15,349 bases of DNA from an uncultured Clostridia bacterium (GCA_958436475.1 CAUBKG010000050.1:1-15349), one strand, 5' to 3'. Positions 6,746 through 14,468 are shown, numbered from the stretch's first letter. A program made the numbers and translations. The notes: generated by a model not told the origin, from the sequence alone.

Positions 6746-9064
6746 TTAATTCCAGAAAACCATGGTATGCTCCAGTGCAAACCAGATATCCGGGAAACGT
6801 TTGAACAGGTTCTGGCCATTGTATGTAAGCAGCTGTAAAAACACGATTGCCATGGTCAGCACCATGAGCGTGCCGATGACTCCCGTCGCCTTGCTCTGGA
6901 TGGCCGGGAAGCCTGCCAGCCTTTCCTGAACATCCAGCGATACGAGTACCATAAGAAGAGTCAGGACCGGAAGGATATCCAGCATGTAGCCGAAAACGAC
7001 TCCCGCCTGGCAGAAAACCGCCCAGGCGATCAGAAAGCTCAGCAGAATCAGGGAAAGATAGGTAAAATACCGCAGATTGCTTTCCCGTGTTAACCGGCGC
7101 TGTTTCTTTCTGTCTCCCACGAGGATGCAGATACCGGCAATGAGGGCCAGGAAAACGCAGGGAAAATTAATGACGCCGAAAAAGCTGTCGTTATAAACAT
7201 AATGCCCATAGCTGCCGAGCGCCATCGTCTGCACCCGGAAGAACGGGAAATCAGAAGCAAATGCAAAAGGCTGGAGGAAATAGTGAATGACAGCGGCGGG
7301 GAATTCACTCAGCCGCAGGGTGTTTGCCGAAACGTTGCTGACGGTCAGCTGATAAGCCGCGCCGAAATCGAACGGCGAACCGAAGCGTGCGCTGTTATAC
7401 CACATCAGCCCGGCGGCGCCAAGCGCGACGGGTGCAAGAAAAGAAGCGGCACATCCAATTTTTCTTTTTAAGCTATATGCTTTATCGAACAGGATAAAAA
7501 GAAACGCAGGCGCCAGAATCAGAGCGCTGAGCGCCACGCTTGGGCGGCAGCCAACGCACAGAATAAAGCTGAGGCCGCTTGCCGCAAGCAAAGCGTTTTG
7601 CTTTTTGGGAGCGGATTTCGATTCATACGCCAGCAGCCCCAGCCATACGCACAGGAGCATAAAACAGATGCCGGATACCTTGGCGGGAAAATAGATATCG
7701 GTAAAATCCAGCGCATAATAAATCCCGCTGCAGAACACCGAGGAACACAGGCCAAGCAAAAGCAATAAGAGGTTTGGTTTTTTAATAAACATTCTGACCA
7801 TCGTCAGGATAGTCTGAAGCAGGAATATGATGGAAAGGATGGAAAAAAAGCAGATGGTCACATTCAGCGTGGGCAACGAACCCGTGAGGAAATAAAAAGG
7901 AAAATAAAGAACAAACACAGGGGCAATGCCGAAATAGGAATAGTATTCCCCTTCAAAATAGGCTCTGTCCCACGCATAGCTGACGCCCTTGTCAATGCGC
8001 TGCTGCCAGTCGTAAGGGTTATCCATTGCCTCGAGTCCCTCCGAAACCGGAATATCCAGATTCACCCGCCCCTTTTTTACCGCATCAAACATCTGCACAT
8101 AGGGGTCGCTCGAAGGAATATCAGCCGTTTCATAATCAATCATCTTCTGTTCCGGAACAAGAAACGCAAACGCGGATAAAACCAGCAGGAACAGCACCGC
8201 GGCAACAGCGGCTCTGTGCCGGAACAACTTATTATTATAAACTACCAGGTAAACCTTTCGGCGGCAGATGAGATAGATTATAATTCCGGCGGCGGAGAGG
8301 CCAAAAAACCGGATATTGGAAAATTCGAAGGGCAACGCGGAAGAAAACCTGATATCGCTGATGCAGACCTGACCCTCCATCTCAGCGAGAGAAAGGCGGA
8401 AGGATTTAATGCCTTTATAAGGCTCGAAGGAAAAGCTGCCGTATCCATAACCGGCGGAGCAATACGATTCGCCGATGGGAATGAATTTTGTTTCATAGTT
8501 GCCGTCCGTCATGGAAGCAGTGCATTTGAACCAGTGATCCGTTCCGGAAAAGTTCATTTCCACCGCTTTTAAATCGGTTTGTTCGAGATGGATGACAACG
8601 CTTCCGGTTCCGGTAAAATAAATGCTTTCGCCGTCTATGCGGACGGTATTGGGCGTTTCAGCTGCAATCGCCGCCGGAATATATTCCTTTTGCTTTAAAT
8701 CGAAGCTTTTGGCATTAAATACAAAAAACTCAAGCAGAAACGGAAGGATACAGAGCACCGCGCAGCCCCGCAGAAGCTTTCCCGCTGCTTCCTTCGGCAG
8801 AAACGGAGCGACGGCAAAGCCGAGAAAAGCCAGCAGCGATACCGCGCACGCAGCGACCGCAATTTCTGTTTTCCGGGGTGTAGTATAGAAAAGCATCCAT
8901 ACAAAGCAAAGGAGCAGCAGAAAAATATTGAGAGCCCCCACAAAGCAGGTTCTTTTTATAAATTCATTTTTCTTTTTGCAAAGAAAGGGCTTTTTCTTAA
9001 ACAGAAAAAAACCTGCAATATAGATGAGAGCCGTTACAACAATTGATACAATCGCTTCCGCCAT
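6746..9064 (-). CDS. Polytopic membrane protein, GT-C glycosyltransferase-like, with ectodomain insert
   Basis: A 772-residue integral membrane protein with about 15-17 hydrophobic segments. Layout: four helices (about 5-22, 41-60, 68-87, 97-117), then a soluble region of about 130 residues (118-250) rich in alternating beta-type sequence, two more helices (252-268, 285-303), a polar loop (304-375) with SSDPYVQMFDA and YFEGEYYSYFGIAPV, and a C-terminal bundle to residue 748 that holds GCRPSVALS and a second long loop (556-628). The YYSYFG and RPS blocks recall bacterial GT-C membrane glycosyltransferases (ArnT/PMT-like), which move sugars from a lipid carrier outside the membrane. I see no certain catalytic acidic pair, so the activity is inference. 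ATG has GGAG eight bases upstream. Promoter at 9118-9146. First gene of a unit with the FAD oxidoreductase. Confidence 0.65.
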   Translation of the reverse strand: MAEAIVSIVVTALIYIAGFFLFKKKPFLCKKKNEFIKRTCFVGALNIFLLLLCFVWMLFYTTPRKTEIAVAACAVSLLAFLGFAVAPFLPKEAAGKLLRGCAVLCILPFLLEFFVFNAKSFDLKQKEYIPAAIAAETPNTVRIDGESIYFTGTGSVVIHLEQTDLKAVEMNFSGTDHWFKCTASMTDGNYETKFIPIGESYCSAGYGYGSFSFEPYKGIKSFRLSLAEMEGQVCISDIRFSSALPFEFSNIRFFGLSAAGIIIYLICRRKVYLVVYNNKLFRHRAAVAAVLFLLVLSAFAFLVPEQKMIDYETADIPSSDPYVQMFDAVKKGRVNLDIPVSEGLEAMDNPYDWQQRIDKGVSYAWDRAYFEGEYYSYFGIAPVFVLYFPFYFLTGSLPTLNVTICFFSILSIIFLLQTILTMVRMFIKKPNLLLLLLGLCSSVFCSGIYYALDFTDIYFPAKVSGICFMLLCVWLGLLAYESKSAPKKQNALLAASGLSFILCVGCRPSVALSALILAPAFLFILFDKAYSLKRKIGCAASFLAPVALGAAGLMWYNSARFGSPFDFGAAYQLTVSNVSANTLRLSEFPAAVIHYFLQPFAFASDFPFFRVQTMALGSYGHYVYNDSFFGVINFPCVFLALIAGICILVGDRKKQRRLTRESNLRYFTYLSLILLSFLIAWAVFCQAGVVFGYMLDILPVLTLLMVLVSLDVQERLAGFPAIQSKATGVIGTLMVLTMAIVFLQLLTYNGQNLFKRFPDIWFALEHTMVFWN

Positions 9065-9117
9065 AACACTATCTCCATTTAGTTTAGTCCTTTGAAAACA
9101 CAGGTGGTTTTTTGTAG

Positions 9118-9146
9118 ATTATAGCATAAAATCGAAGATAAAAAAA
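9118..9146 (-). promoter_or_regulatory. Extended -10 promoter of the membrane protein/oxidoreductase unit
   Basis: Minus strand TGC-TATAAT is a perfect -10 (9118-9123) with the TG extension. The -35 position at 17 bp is a T-run (9141-9146), a poor match. The predicted 5' leader is about 45 nt. The 18-nt dispersed repeat lies just upstream at 9168-9185. Confidence 0.65.
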
Positions 9147-9167
9147 GTTTTTTTATGGAATTTGCTT

Positions 9168-9185
9168 TAGGCTGACGCGCGATAG
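9168..9185 (-). repeat. Dispersed repeat, second copy
   Basis: These 18 bases are the exact reverse complement of positions 38-55. The following 25-30 bases on the minus strand also resemble those after 55 on the plus strand, with an A/T-rich ending in both. It lies between a terminator and a promoter, in non-coding DNA. Confidence 0.6.
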
Positions 9186-9221
9186 CAACACATAAATGCG
9201 GAGCCTGCCGGCTGCTTTCCG

Positions 9222-9258
9222 AAAAAAACCTTCCGAAAAATAATGCGGAAGGTTTTTT
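9222..9258 (-). terminator. Rho-independent terminator of the thyX operon
   Basis: Minus strand: A-run, CCTTCCG stem, 10-base loop, CGGAAGG, then seven T. The ascending arm overlaps the stop codon of the U32 gene at 9257-9259. It is symmetric (A-run and T-run), so it could also stop rightward transcription. Confidence 0.92.
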
Positions 9259-10486
9259 AAGATTCACTTCGTTTTTTTCGGAGGAACGCCCCTTCCTCCG
9301 CCGGAATATTGCAGCGGATGCTCAGCGGCATGGTGGCGTGCGGCGCGGAGGGAATGGATTCCCCCTCTTCATCCCGCATATCCTCCGCCCGGATCTCTTC
9401 CGGAGGCTTATGGGGCCTCACAAGCTCTACAAGATCCCCTTCGCAGAATTTATTTCTCTGGCTCAAAAAAAGGCGTCCGTTTTTCCACCCTGTCACACAG
9501 GCGGCAACATCGTATTCCCGGATGTAACCGCTGTTTTCGTAATACTGCCCGTTTTGCGGCCTTTCCAAATAAAAGCCTGTAGAATAGGGCCGGTGGGAAA
9601 TGCGGTTCAGCTCCTCGAGCGCCCAGCGCGGCGGATGGTATTCCCCCCGCTTCGTCATGCCGTCCAGCGCGGCGCGGTAGGCGTTGGCGGTTACCGCCGT
9701 ATAATAGGCGGATTTTGCCCGCCCTTCGATTTTGAAGCTGGAAACCCCCGCCTCAGCGAGCTGCGGCAGATATTCGATCAGGTTCAAATCCTTCGCATTG
9801 AGGATATAAGTGCCTTCTTCTTCCTCATAGACCGTATACTCTTCGCCCGGACGTTTTTTCTCTACCAGGCTGTATGCCCAGCGGCAGGGCTGGGCGCAGT
9901 CGCCATGATTGGCGTCCCGCCCGGTCATATAGTTGGAAAGCAGGCAGCGGCCGGAAAAAGAAACACAGATTGAACCGTGCACAAACGCTTCCAGCTCCAG
10001 CTCCGCGGGGGTGCGGCGGCGGATTTCCGCAATTTCACACAGGCTCAGCTCCCGCGCCAGCACCACACGGCGAGCCCCCAGACGGAAGCATTCGTTTGCC
10101 GATTCATAATTGCATATCCCCGTTTGCACAGACATATGGATCGGAATCCCCGGCGCGTGCTTTTTTGCCAGCGCCATGGTACCGAGATCGGAGATAATGA
10201 GGGCGTCCACCCCGAGCTCCCGCAGGAAGCCGAAGTATTCGGGAAGCAGCTCCATTTCCCCGTTGCGCGGCACGATGTTGCAGGTTACATGGACCGCGGC
10301 GCCGCCGGCATGCGCAAATGTAACGGCCCGCGCCAGCTCATCCCGGTCGAAATTGCGGGAGGCGGAGCGCATTCCAAACGCGCGGCCGGCAAGATAGACG
10401 GCATCCGCGCCGTACCGCACCGCGGCCTGCAGGGATTCATAGTCCCCTGCCGGGCAGAGCAGCTCGGGCTTTTGTGTGTGATTCAA
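9257..10486 (-). CDS. trhP: Peptidase U32 family protein, probable tRNA hydroxylation protein (TrhP/YrrO-like)
   Basis: Despite the family name, U32 proteins characterised so far act in RNA or cofactor hydroxylation. The TrhP branch forms 5-hydroxyuridine at tRNA position 34 using prephenate. Seen: an N-terminal barrel beginning ELLCPAGDYESLQAAV, the signature GSICVSFSGRCLLSNY (171-186) and GDCAQPCRW (195-203). Cys174, Cys181, Cys197 and Cys201 match the cysteine set that holds an iron-sulfur cluster in relatives. A C-terminal small domain follows from about residue 320. Its 409 residues match B. subtilis YrrO. It starts 20 bases after mltG with GGAGG, the same order as yrrL(mltG)-yrrM-yrrN-yrrO in Bacillus, with the methyltransferase and second U32 gene missing. 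UbiU or RlhA-type functions are less likely given this context. Confidence 0.85.
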   Translation of the reverse strand: MNHTQKPELLCPAGDYESLQAAVRYGADAVYLAGRAFGMRSASRNFDRDELARAVTFAHAGGAAVHVTCNIVPRNGEMELLPEYFGFLRELGVDALIISDLGTMALAKKHAPGIPIHMSVQTGICNYESANECFRLGARRVVLARELSLCEIAEIRRRTPAELELEAFVHGSICVSFSGRCLLSNYMTGRDANHGDCAQPCRWAYSLVEKKRPGEEYTVYEEEEGTYILNAKDLNLIEYLPQLAEAGVSSFKIEGRAKSAYYTAVTANAYRAALDGMTKRGEYHPPRWALEELNRISHRPYSTGFYLERPQNGQYYENSGYIREYDVAACVTGWKNGRLFLSQRNKFCEGDLVELVRPHKPPEEIRAEDMRDEEGESIPSAPHATMPLSIRCNIPAEEGAFLRKKRSES

Positions 10487-10506
10487 ACGCTTTCCCTCCG
10501 CCTAAC

Positions 10507-11781
10507 TTATTCTTCTACTGCCGTGCCGCCGAGCGTGCCGACCTTCGCCGCCTTCTTGCAGTTTTTAACGTGTTCCTCAAAGGTGACGGCGTAGTAGTAA
10601 TTGTTTTTCACATCGGTGACGAAGAAATAATATTCCGATTCCGCCGGATTCAGTGCTGCGTCGATCGCAGCTTCGCCCGGGCAGCAGATCGGCCCGGGGG
10701 GCAGGCCCTCGAGTCTGTAAGTGTTGTAATTGCTCTTGAAGCCGGGCAGAATGCTTTCCGGCACCTGATCCTTTCGGTAATAAGGATACCACACGGTTAC
10801 ATCCGATTCCAGGCGTGGGAAGGGCGAACCCTCCTTCAGTCGGTTATGGAAGACCGAGGATACCATCTTCATTTGGGCTTCGTCCCCCGCCTCGCGCTGG
10901 ATAATGGAGGCGAGCGTGATGACTTCATCCATGCTCATACCCATTTCCTTCGCGCGTGCTTCGTATTTTGACCACACTTCATCGAATTTGGAAAGCATCC
11001 GCTCATATACGGAGCTCGGCGCTTCCTCCAGATAAAAATCATATTTTGCAGGAAAAAGATAGCCTTCATATTTATAAAGGATCTTATCGTTCTGCGGCAG
11101 CCCGGAGAGAAAATCGAAATCCGCCGTGTAATCGGCCATTTCCTTTTTGAGCTTGGCTTCGGTGGAAACACCCTTCTTTTCCAGCTCCGTGATGATCTGC
11201 GAATACGTCCAGCCCTCGGGGATCGTGATTTCCACCGTATCGTCCTTGACTGCGGAAGCATCCTGAAGTACTTCGATGATATCGTCGTACCCCCATTTGC
11301 TGTTGAGCTGCATGGTTCCGTAGGTAAAGGTGCCGTCTACCCCGGTGAACTTTGCGTAGAGGCGGAAGGCAAGCGGCGAACGGATGATATCGTTCTCCTT
11401 CAGCGTTTCCGCGATCTGCTTCGTGGAAGAGCCCTTTGCAATGGTGACGTCCACCTCGCGGTCGGGCTTCATCAGGCCGAGGTAATCGCCCGCCCATCGG
11501 AAAATGACGAGCGCGAGCGCAACGGAAACAGCAAGAATCACCGAAAAATATACAAGCCTGCGAAGGCATCCTTTTTTCTTTTTGCGCTTTTTGGGCTTCG
11601 TGGCTTTCTCGATGCGGGTTATTTTTTCTTCCTTCTGCGTCGCGTGCGAACCGAGAAAAATAAACTCTTCCCCGAGGAGTTCCTCCGGTTTTGGTTCTGC
11701 TGTCTCGGGGGCCGCCTCCGGCGCTTCGGAAGCCGCTTCCGTGTTTTCTTCTTCAAATGGCTGCCTATTGTTTTCGTCCAT
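10507..11781 (-). CDS. mltG: Endolytic murein transglycosylase MltG
   Basis: Membrane-anchored lytic transglycosylase that cuts nascent glycan strands and sets their length. Seen: an acidic, Glu/Pro/Ala-rich cytoplasmic tail of about 60 residues, a Lys/Arg cluster (62-75), one membrane helix (about 76-95), a LysM-like subdomain (107-160) and the YceG catalytic domain. Catalytic Glu297 lies in ASIIQREAGD. SDVTVWY (326-332), YNTYRLEGLPPGPI (352-365) and YYFFVTD (384-390) are conserved family blocks. Its 424 residues are longer than E. coli MltG because of the tail. It starts 11 bases after the folate gene, with AAGGAG overlapping that gene's stop region. It is unlinked here to the PBP gene about 6 kb away, though both act on peptidoglycan. 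Confidence 0.95.
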   Translation of the reverse strand: MDENNRQPFEEENTEAASEAPEAAPETAEPKPEELLGEEFIFLGSHATQKEEKITRIEKATKPKKRKKKKGCLRRLVYFSVILAVSVALALVIFRWAGDYLGLMKPDREVDVTIAKGSSTKQIAETLKENDIIRSPLAFRLYAKFTGVDGTFTYGTMQLNSKWGYDDIIEVLQDASAVKDDTVEITIPEGWTYSQIITELEKKGVSTEAKLKKEMADYTADFDFLSGLPQNDKILYKYEGYLFPAKYDFYLEEAPSSVYERMLSKFDEVWSKYEARAKEMGMSMDEVITLASIIQREAGDEAQMKMVSSVFHNRLKEGSPFPRLESDVTVWYPYYRKDQVPESILPGFKSNYNTYRLEGLPPGPICCPGEAAIDAALNPAESEYYFFVTDVKNNYYYAVTFEEHVKNCKKAAKVGTLGGTAVEE

Positions 11782-11792
11782 GATGAAACTCC

Positions 11793-12359
11793 TTATGGTT
11801 TAATACGAATCCATTCGTTTTCCGTGATAACGCCGTTTACCGGCCGGTCGAACGGCTCAGAAGGCAGGCGCTCTTCGAGCAAACAGCCGTAGCACAGCCC
11901 AAGGGATACGCCTTCAAATTCCCGCAGGAAGCGGTCGTAATACCCGCCGCCGTAGCCGAGGCGGAAGCCGCACCGGTCGAACGACAGGCCGGGCACGAGG
12001 CACAGCCCCGTTTTCTCCCGCAATTTTTTATGCTCTTCGGGGATCGGTTCACGGATGCCATATGCCCCGCTTTGCAGTTCGCCAAAAGACGAAACGGCAT
12101 AAAAGGCCATTTTCCCCGAGGGCAGGCTGATGGGCAAAAACACCCGTTTTCCGTCTTCCCAGGCACGGCGCAGAATAGGTTCCGTTGCAATCTCCGAACG
12201 GAAGGAGGCAAAGGCCAGAATCTGCCCCGCGCGCCGGTATTCCTCCGAAGCGAGCAGGCGGTTTGCCATAGAGGAATCCCACTCTTTTTTCTGTGCCGGG
12301 AGCACGGAATCACGCCGGGCGGCGAGGCTCCGGCGCAGCTCCCGTTTTAATCCCCGCAT
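11793..12359 (-). CDS. 5-formyltetrahydrofolate cyclo-ligase (MTHFS)
   Basis: Converts 5-formyl-THF and ATP to 5,10-methenyl-THF, returning a dead-end folate to the one-carbon pool. Seen: an N-terminal basic helix (RGLKRELRR), SFRSEIATEPI (52-62), the ATP/folate block LVPGLSFDRCGFRLGYGGGYYDRFL (121-145, containing the hallmark GYGGGYYD) and a C-terminal DRPVNGVIT. Its 188 residues are normal. It overlaps the end of the DJ-1 gene by 13 bases, so translation is coupled. In this operon it makes sense beside ThyX, which uses methylene-THF and releases THF. Confidence 0.95.
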   Translation of the reverse strand: MRGLKRELRRSLAARRDSVLPAQKKEWDSSMANRLLASEEYRRAGQILAFASFRSEIATEPILRRAWEDGKRVFLPISLPSGKMAFYAVSSFGELQSGAYGIREPIPEEHKKLREKTGLCLVPGLSFDRCGFRLGYGGGYYDRFLREFEGVSLGLCYGCLLEERLPSEPFDRPVNGVITENEWIRIKP

Positions 12360-12889
12360 GTGAACTGGCTCCGCACTTCGTCCGCCTTGCCGGAGCCGAG
12401 ATAATAGGCAACGATCTGGAGCGCAAAATCGAGCGCCGTTCCGGCACAGCGGGAGGTGATCACATTGCCGTCGGCCACCGCCGGCTCACGCCTTACCTCT
12501 GCGCCGTGCAGGGCTTCTTCATAGCCGGGGAAGCAGACGGCCCGCTTCCCGCGCAGCAGCCCCCATCCGCCGAGGATACTCGGCGCCGCGCAGATGGCGG
12601 CTACAAGCTTTCCTGATTCTGCGGCATATTCCACCGTTTTTTTTACGGATTCACTTTCCTTCAAGTTGACCGTCCCCGGCATGCCGCCCGGAAGGATCAC
12701 GCCTTCGAGCGAGGAGAGATCGAGCTCATTCTCCTCCCTGTCGCACCGGACGGGAACACCGTGCGCGCCCGTGCGAAGCCTTCCGCCCACGCCCACCGTT
12801 TGGACAGGCAGCCCGGCCCGGCGGAGAATATCCAGCGTTTCAATGGCCTCGGTCTCTTCAAAACCATCCGCTAAAAACATATAGATCAT
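12347..12889 (-). CDS. DJ-1/PfpI family protein
   Basis: Small class I glutamine-amidotransferase-like fold protein of the DJ-1 branch. Members are reported to act as glyoxalase/deglycase or redox-stress chaperone, and the true role is debated. Seen: DGFEETEA with Glu14 at the position of human DJ-1 Glu18, VILPGGMPG (64-72), and AAICAAPSIL (98-107) where Cys100 is the nucleophile elbow. Its 180 residues are normal. A longer frame opens upstream to 13024, but those 45 residues overlap tmk and look like shadow sequence. The ATG at 12889 forms an ATGA overlap with the tmk stop, has GGAGG upstream and gives the family-typical start MIYMFLADGFEE. Confidence 0.92.
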   Translation of the reverse strand: MIYMFLADGFEETEAIETLDILRRAGLPVQTVGVGGRLRTGAHGVPVRCDREENELDLSSLEGVILPGGMPGTVNLKESESVKKTVEYAAESGKLVAAICAAPSILGGWGLLRGKRAVCFPGYEEALHGAEVRREPAVADGNVITSRCAGTALDFALQIVAYYLGSGKADEVRSQFTCGD

Positions 12890-13557
12890 ATCCCGTCGCC
12901 TCCAAACACGGTCTCCACAATGCTCTTGTGTATGTCTTCGATGCCGAGGGGCTCGTCCCCTTTCCAGCAGGGTATAATTTTCCATCCGAGATAGCCGGCC
13001 GCGAAGGCCGCCGCTTCCCGGCAAAAGGATAAATAGGAAATATCGCTCTCATGAAGGTCCTTCCGGCTTTCGTCCCCGTGGTACCTCCCGCAAAGGAGCT
13101 TCTGGGAAATTTCCACCGGCATATCGAGGAAAAGCACCCGACCGGGGCGGGGCAGCTCCATGCGGGAAAATTCAAAGTCATACAGCCAGTCGATATAATC
13201 CTTCCACCGCTCTTTCGGCAGCTTTGTCATCTGATAAATGATGTTCGAGGTGGTATAGCGGGATGCGAGAATGAGCATGCCTGCTTCATATTCCCCTTTC
13301 CATCCGCACTGATAGCTTGCATACCGGTCCACCGAATAAAAAGCGGACGCCGCATAGGCGTTCACATCGCCCGGGCGGGCTCCGAACGCGCCGTTCAGAT
13401 ACATCCGCACGAGGGCGGACGATTCTTTTTCATAATCCGGGAAGGAAATCCCCTTCGCCGGGATACCGTTTTCTTCACAGTACCGCAGCAGGCGTTCAAA
13501 CTGCGTGGATTTCCCGCAGCCGTCCAACCCCTCCAGCACGACGAGTTTCCCATCCAT
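12886..13557 (-). CDS. tmk: Thymidylate kinase (dTMP kinase), clostridial variant
   Basis: Phosphorylates dTMP to dTDP, the step after ThyX. Seen: P-loop GLDGCGKST (10-18), SFPDYEKESSALV (38-50) in place of the EPGGT seen in most bacterial enzymes, SVDRYA (75-80) matching the ANRxE-type helix, and a LID-like GRYHGDESRKDLHE (157-170). The FP motif and overall spacing resemble eukaryotic-type thymidylate kinases. The motif that normally reads DRY is ASRYTTSN here (Ser99-Arg100-Tyr101), so the usual Asp is replaced. Its 223 residues are normal. It starts 3 bases after the thyX stop, and ends in an ATGA overlap with the DJ-1 gene. Position next to thyX supports the assignment strongly. Confidence 0.88.
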   Translation of the reverse strand: MDGKLVVLEGLDGCGKSTQFERLLRYCEENGIPAKGISFPDYEKESSALVRMYLNGAFGARPGDVNAYAASAFYSVDRYASYQCGWKGEYEAGMLILASRYTTSNIIYQMTKLPKERWKDYIDWLYDFEFSRMELPRPGRVLFLDMPVEISQKLLCGRYHGDESRKDLHESDISYLSFCREAAAFAAGYLGWKIIPCWKGDEPLGIEDIHKSIVETVFGGDGI

Positions 13558-13560
13558 AGA

Positions 13561-14328
13561 TTATTCCCCCCGATACGCCGCATATTTTGCGCGCACCTCC
13601 GCCGCCTTCCCGCAGGACATCTTCCCTTCCGGGCAGGCGCCGTGCAGGCAGGGCGGCCCCGCCTTTTTAAAGAGATTCGGCGCGACCTTTACGACCTGTT
13701 CCAGCATTTTTTCCGCCAGCTCCCGGATTTCCCACTGGGCGCGGTTGCAGCAGCGGTGCCGGAAGAAATTTTGAAGGCTTCTTGCGTTCATCGTTGCCAT
13801 CATTTTGGTGGTACAGGCGTTGGGCAGCACAAAGCGCGCGTCTTCAATCGCCATTTTTTCCGCCTTGCGGACCGCCTCCTTTTCATTGAGCCCCGCCGCG
13901 AGAAAAGCCGTTTTGTGCTTTTCCGCCAGCAGAGCGGTAAGCGCTTCATAATCCTTTTGATCCCGCTCCATGGAACGGAGAAAAATTTCCTTTGCCTCGG
14001 GTATTCCTTCAATTTCCGGCGGCACCACATATTCAAAGCAGGCCTCCCGCACATACCTCTGGCTCTGCACGCTGTAAGATGCAATGCGGTGACGGGTGAT
14101 CTGCGCCAGAAGCGAACGGGACACCCCTTCGATACCGAAGGTAAAGGAGGCGTGCTCTATGGGGCTTTCGTGCCCGATCTCAGCCAGCATATCCACAAAG
14201 GAAGCCGTTTTTTCATCGGTAAGCTTTTCCGCGACCTCCGCAATAGTGGAGGGCGAATAGCAAAGCTTGGCTGCGGACGCAACCGCACGCTCCGGGTCTG
14301 GGGTATGGTATAGCAGCATGACCTTCAT
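13561..14328 (-). CDS. thyX: Flavin-dependent thymidylate synthase ThyX
   Basis: Makes dTMP from dUMP with methylene-THF as carbon donor and FADH2/NAD(P)H as reductant, releasing THF rather than DHF. Seen: the ThyX signature RHRxxSxxxxSxR as RHRIASYSVQSQR (79-91), HESPIEHASFTF (53-64) for FAD contact, and the C-terminal FFRHRCCNRAQWEIR block (188-202) that completes the dUMP site. A Cys-containing tail follows (Cys227, Cys232, Cys239). Its 255 residues are normal for clostridial members. It is the first gene of the operon. A promoter lies at 14411-14439, and the RBS (GGATGATGGA) is weaker than those of its neighbours. Confidence 0.97.
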   Translation of the reverse strand: MKVMLLYHTPDPERAVASAAKLCYSPSTIAEVAEKLTDEKTASFVDMLAEIGHESPIEHASFTFGIEGVSRSLLAQITRHRIASYSVQSQRYVREACFEYVVPPEIEGIPEAKEIFLRSMERDQKDYEALTALLAEKHKTAFLAAGLNEKEAVRKAEKMAIEDARFVLPNACTTKMMATMNARSLQNFFRHRCCNRAQWEIRELAEKMLEQVVKVAPNLFKKAGPPCLHGACPEGKMSCGKAAEVRAKYAAYRGE

Positions 14329-14410
14329 ATTCCATCATCCGTTCCGCCGTATTCCGGCATTTATCGTTTCAAAAGCCAGTGTTTTTTCACAGGGGTACAA
14401 GGGTATATAA

Positions 14411-14439
14411 AGTATAACAAAATCCGCCGCGGGAATCAA
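14411..14439 (-). promoter_or_regulatory. Promoter of the thyX operon
   Basis: Minus strand: -35 TTGATT (14434-14439), 17-bp spacer, -10 TATACT (14411-14416). The predicted start is near 14404, leaving a leader of about 75 nt that begins near the word CCCTTGTACCCC and contains a small GCCG/CGGC hairpin before the ribosome binding site. Confidence 0.75.
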
Positions 14440-14452
14440 TCGGTTTATCATG

Positions 14453-14466
14453 CCCTCGGTGTACAA
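14453..14466. repeat. 14-nt repeat, copy 1
   Basis: CCCTCGGTGTACAA occurs here and again at 15276-15289 in the same orientation, flanking ppa. A related word (GTACAAGGGTA) lies at the thyX transcription start. Here it sits between the thyX promoter and the ppa terminator. Confidence 0.55.
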
Positions 14467-14468
14467 AT

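Noticed and set aside
9079..9267. 62-codon minus-strand frame between the U32 gene and the membrane protein
   Set aside because: It runs through a terminator, a dispersed repeat and a consensus promoter, so it is non-coding.
12890..13024. Upstream extension of the DJ-1 frame by 45 codons
   Set aside because: It overlaps tmk, is rich in Arg and lacks similarity to DJ-1. The ATGA overlap and GGAGG support the start at 12889.
13051..14313. A 420-codon plus-strand open frame opposite thyX and tmk
   Set aside because: It overlaps two firmly identified genes and their operon junction. The composition is Arg/His/Phe-rich, as expected for antisense frames.
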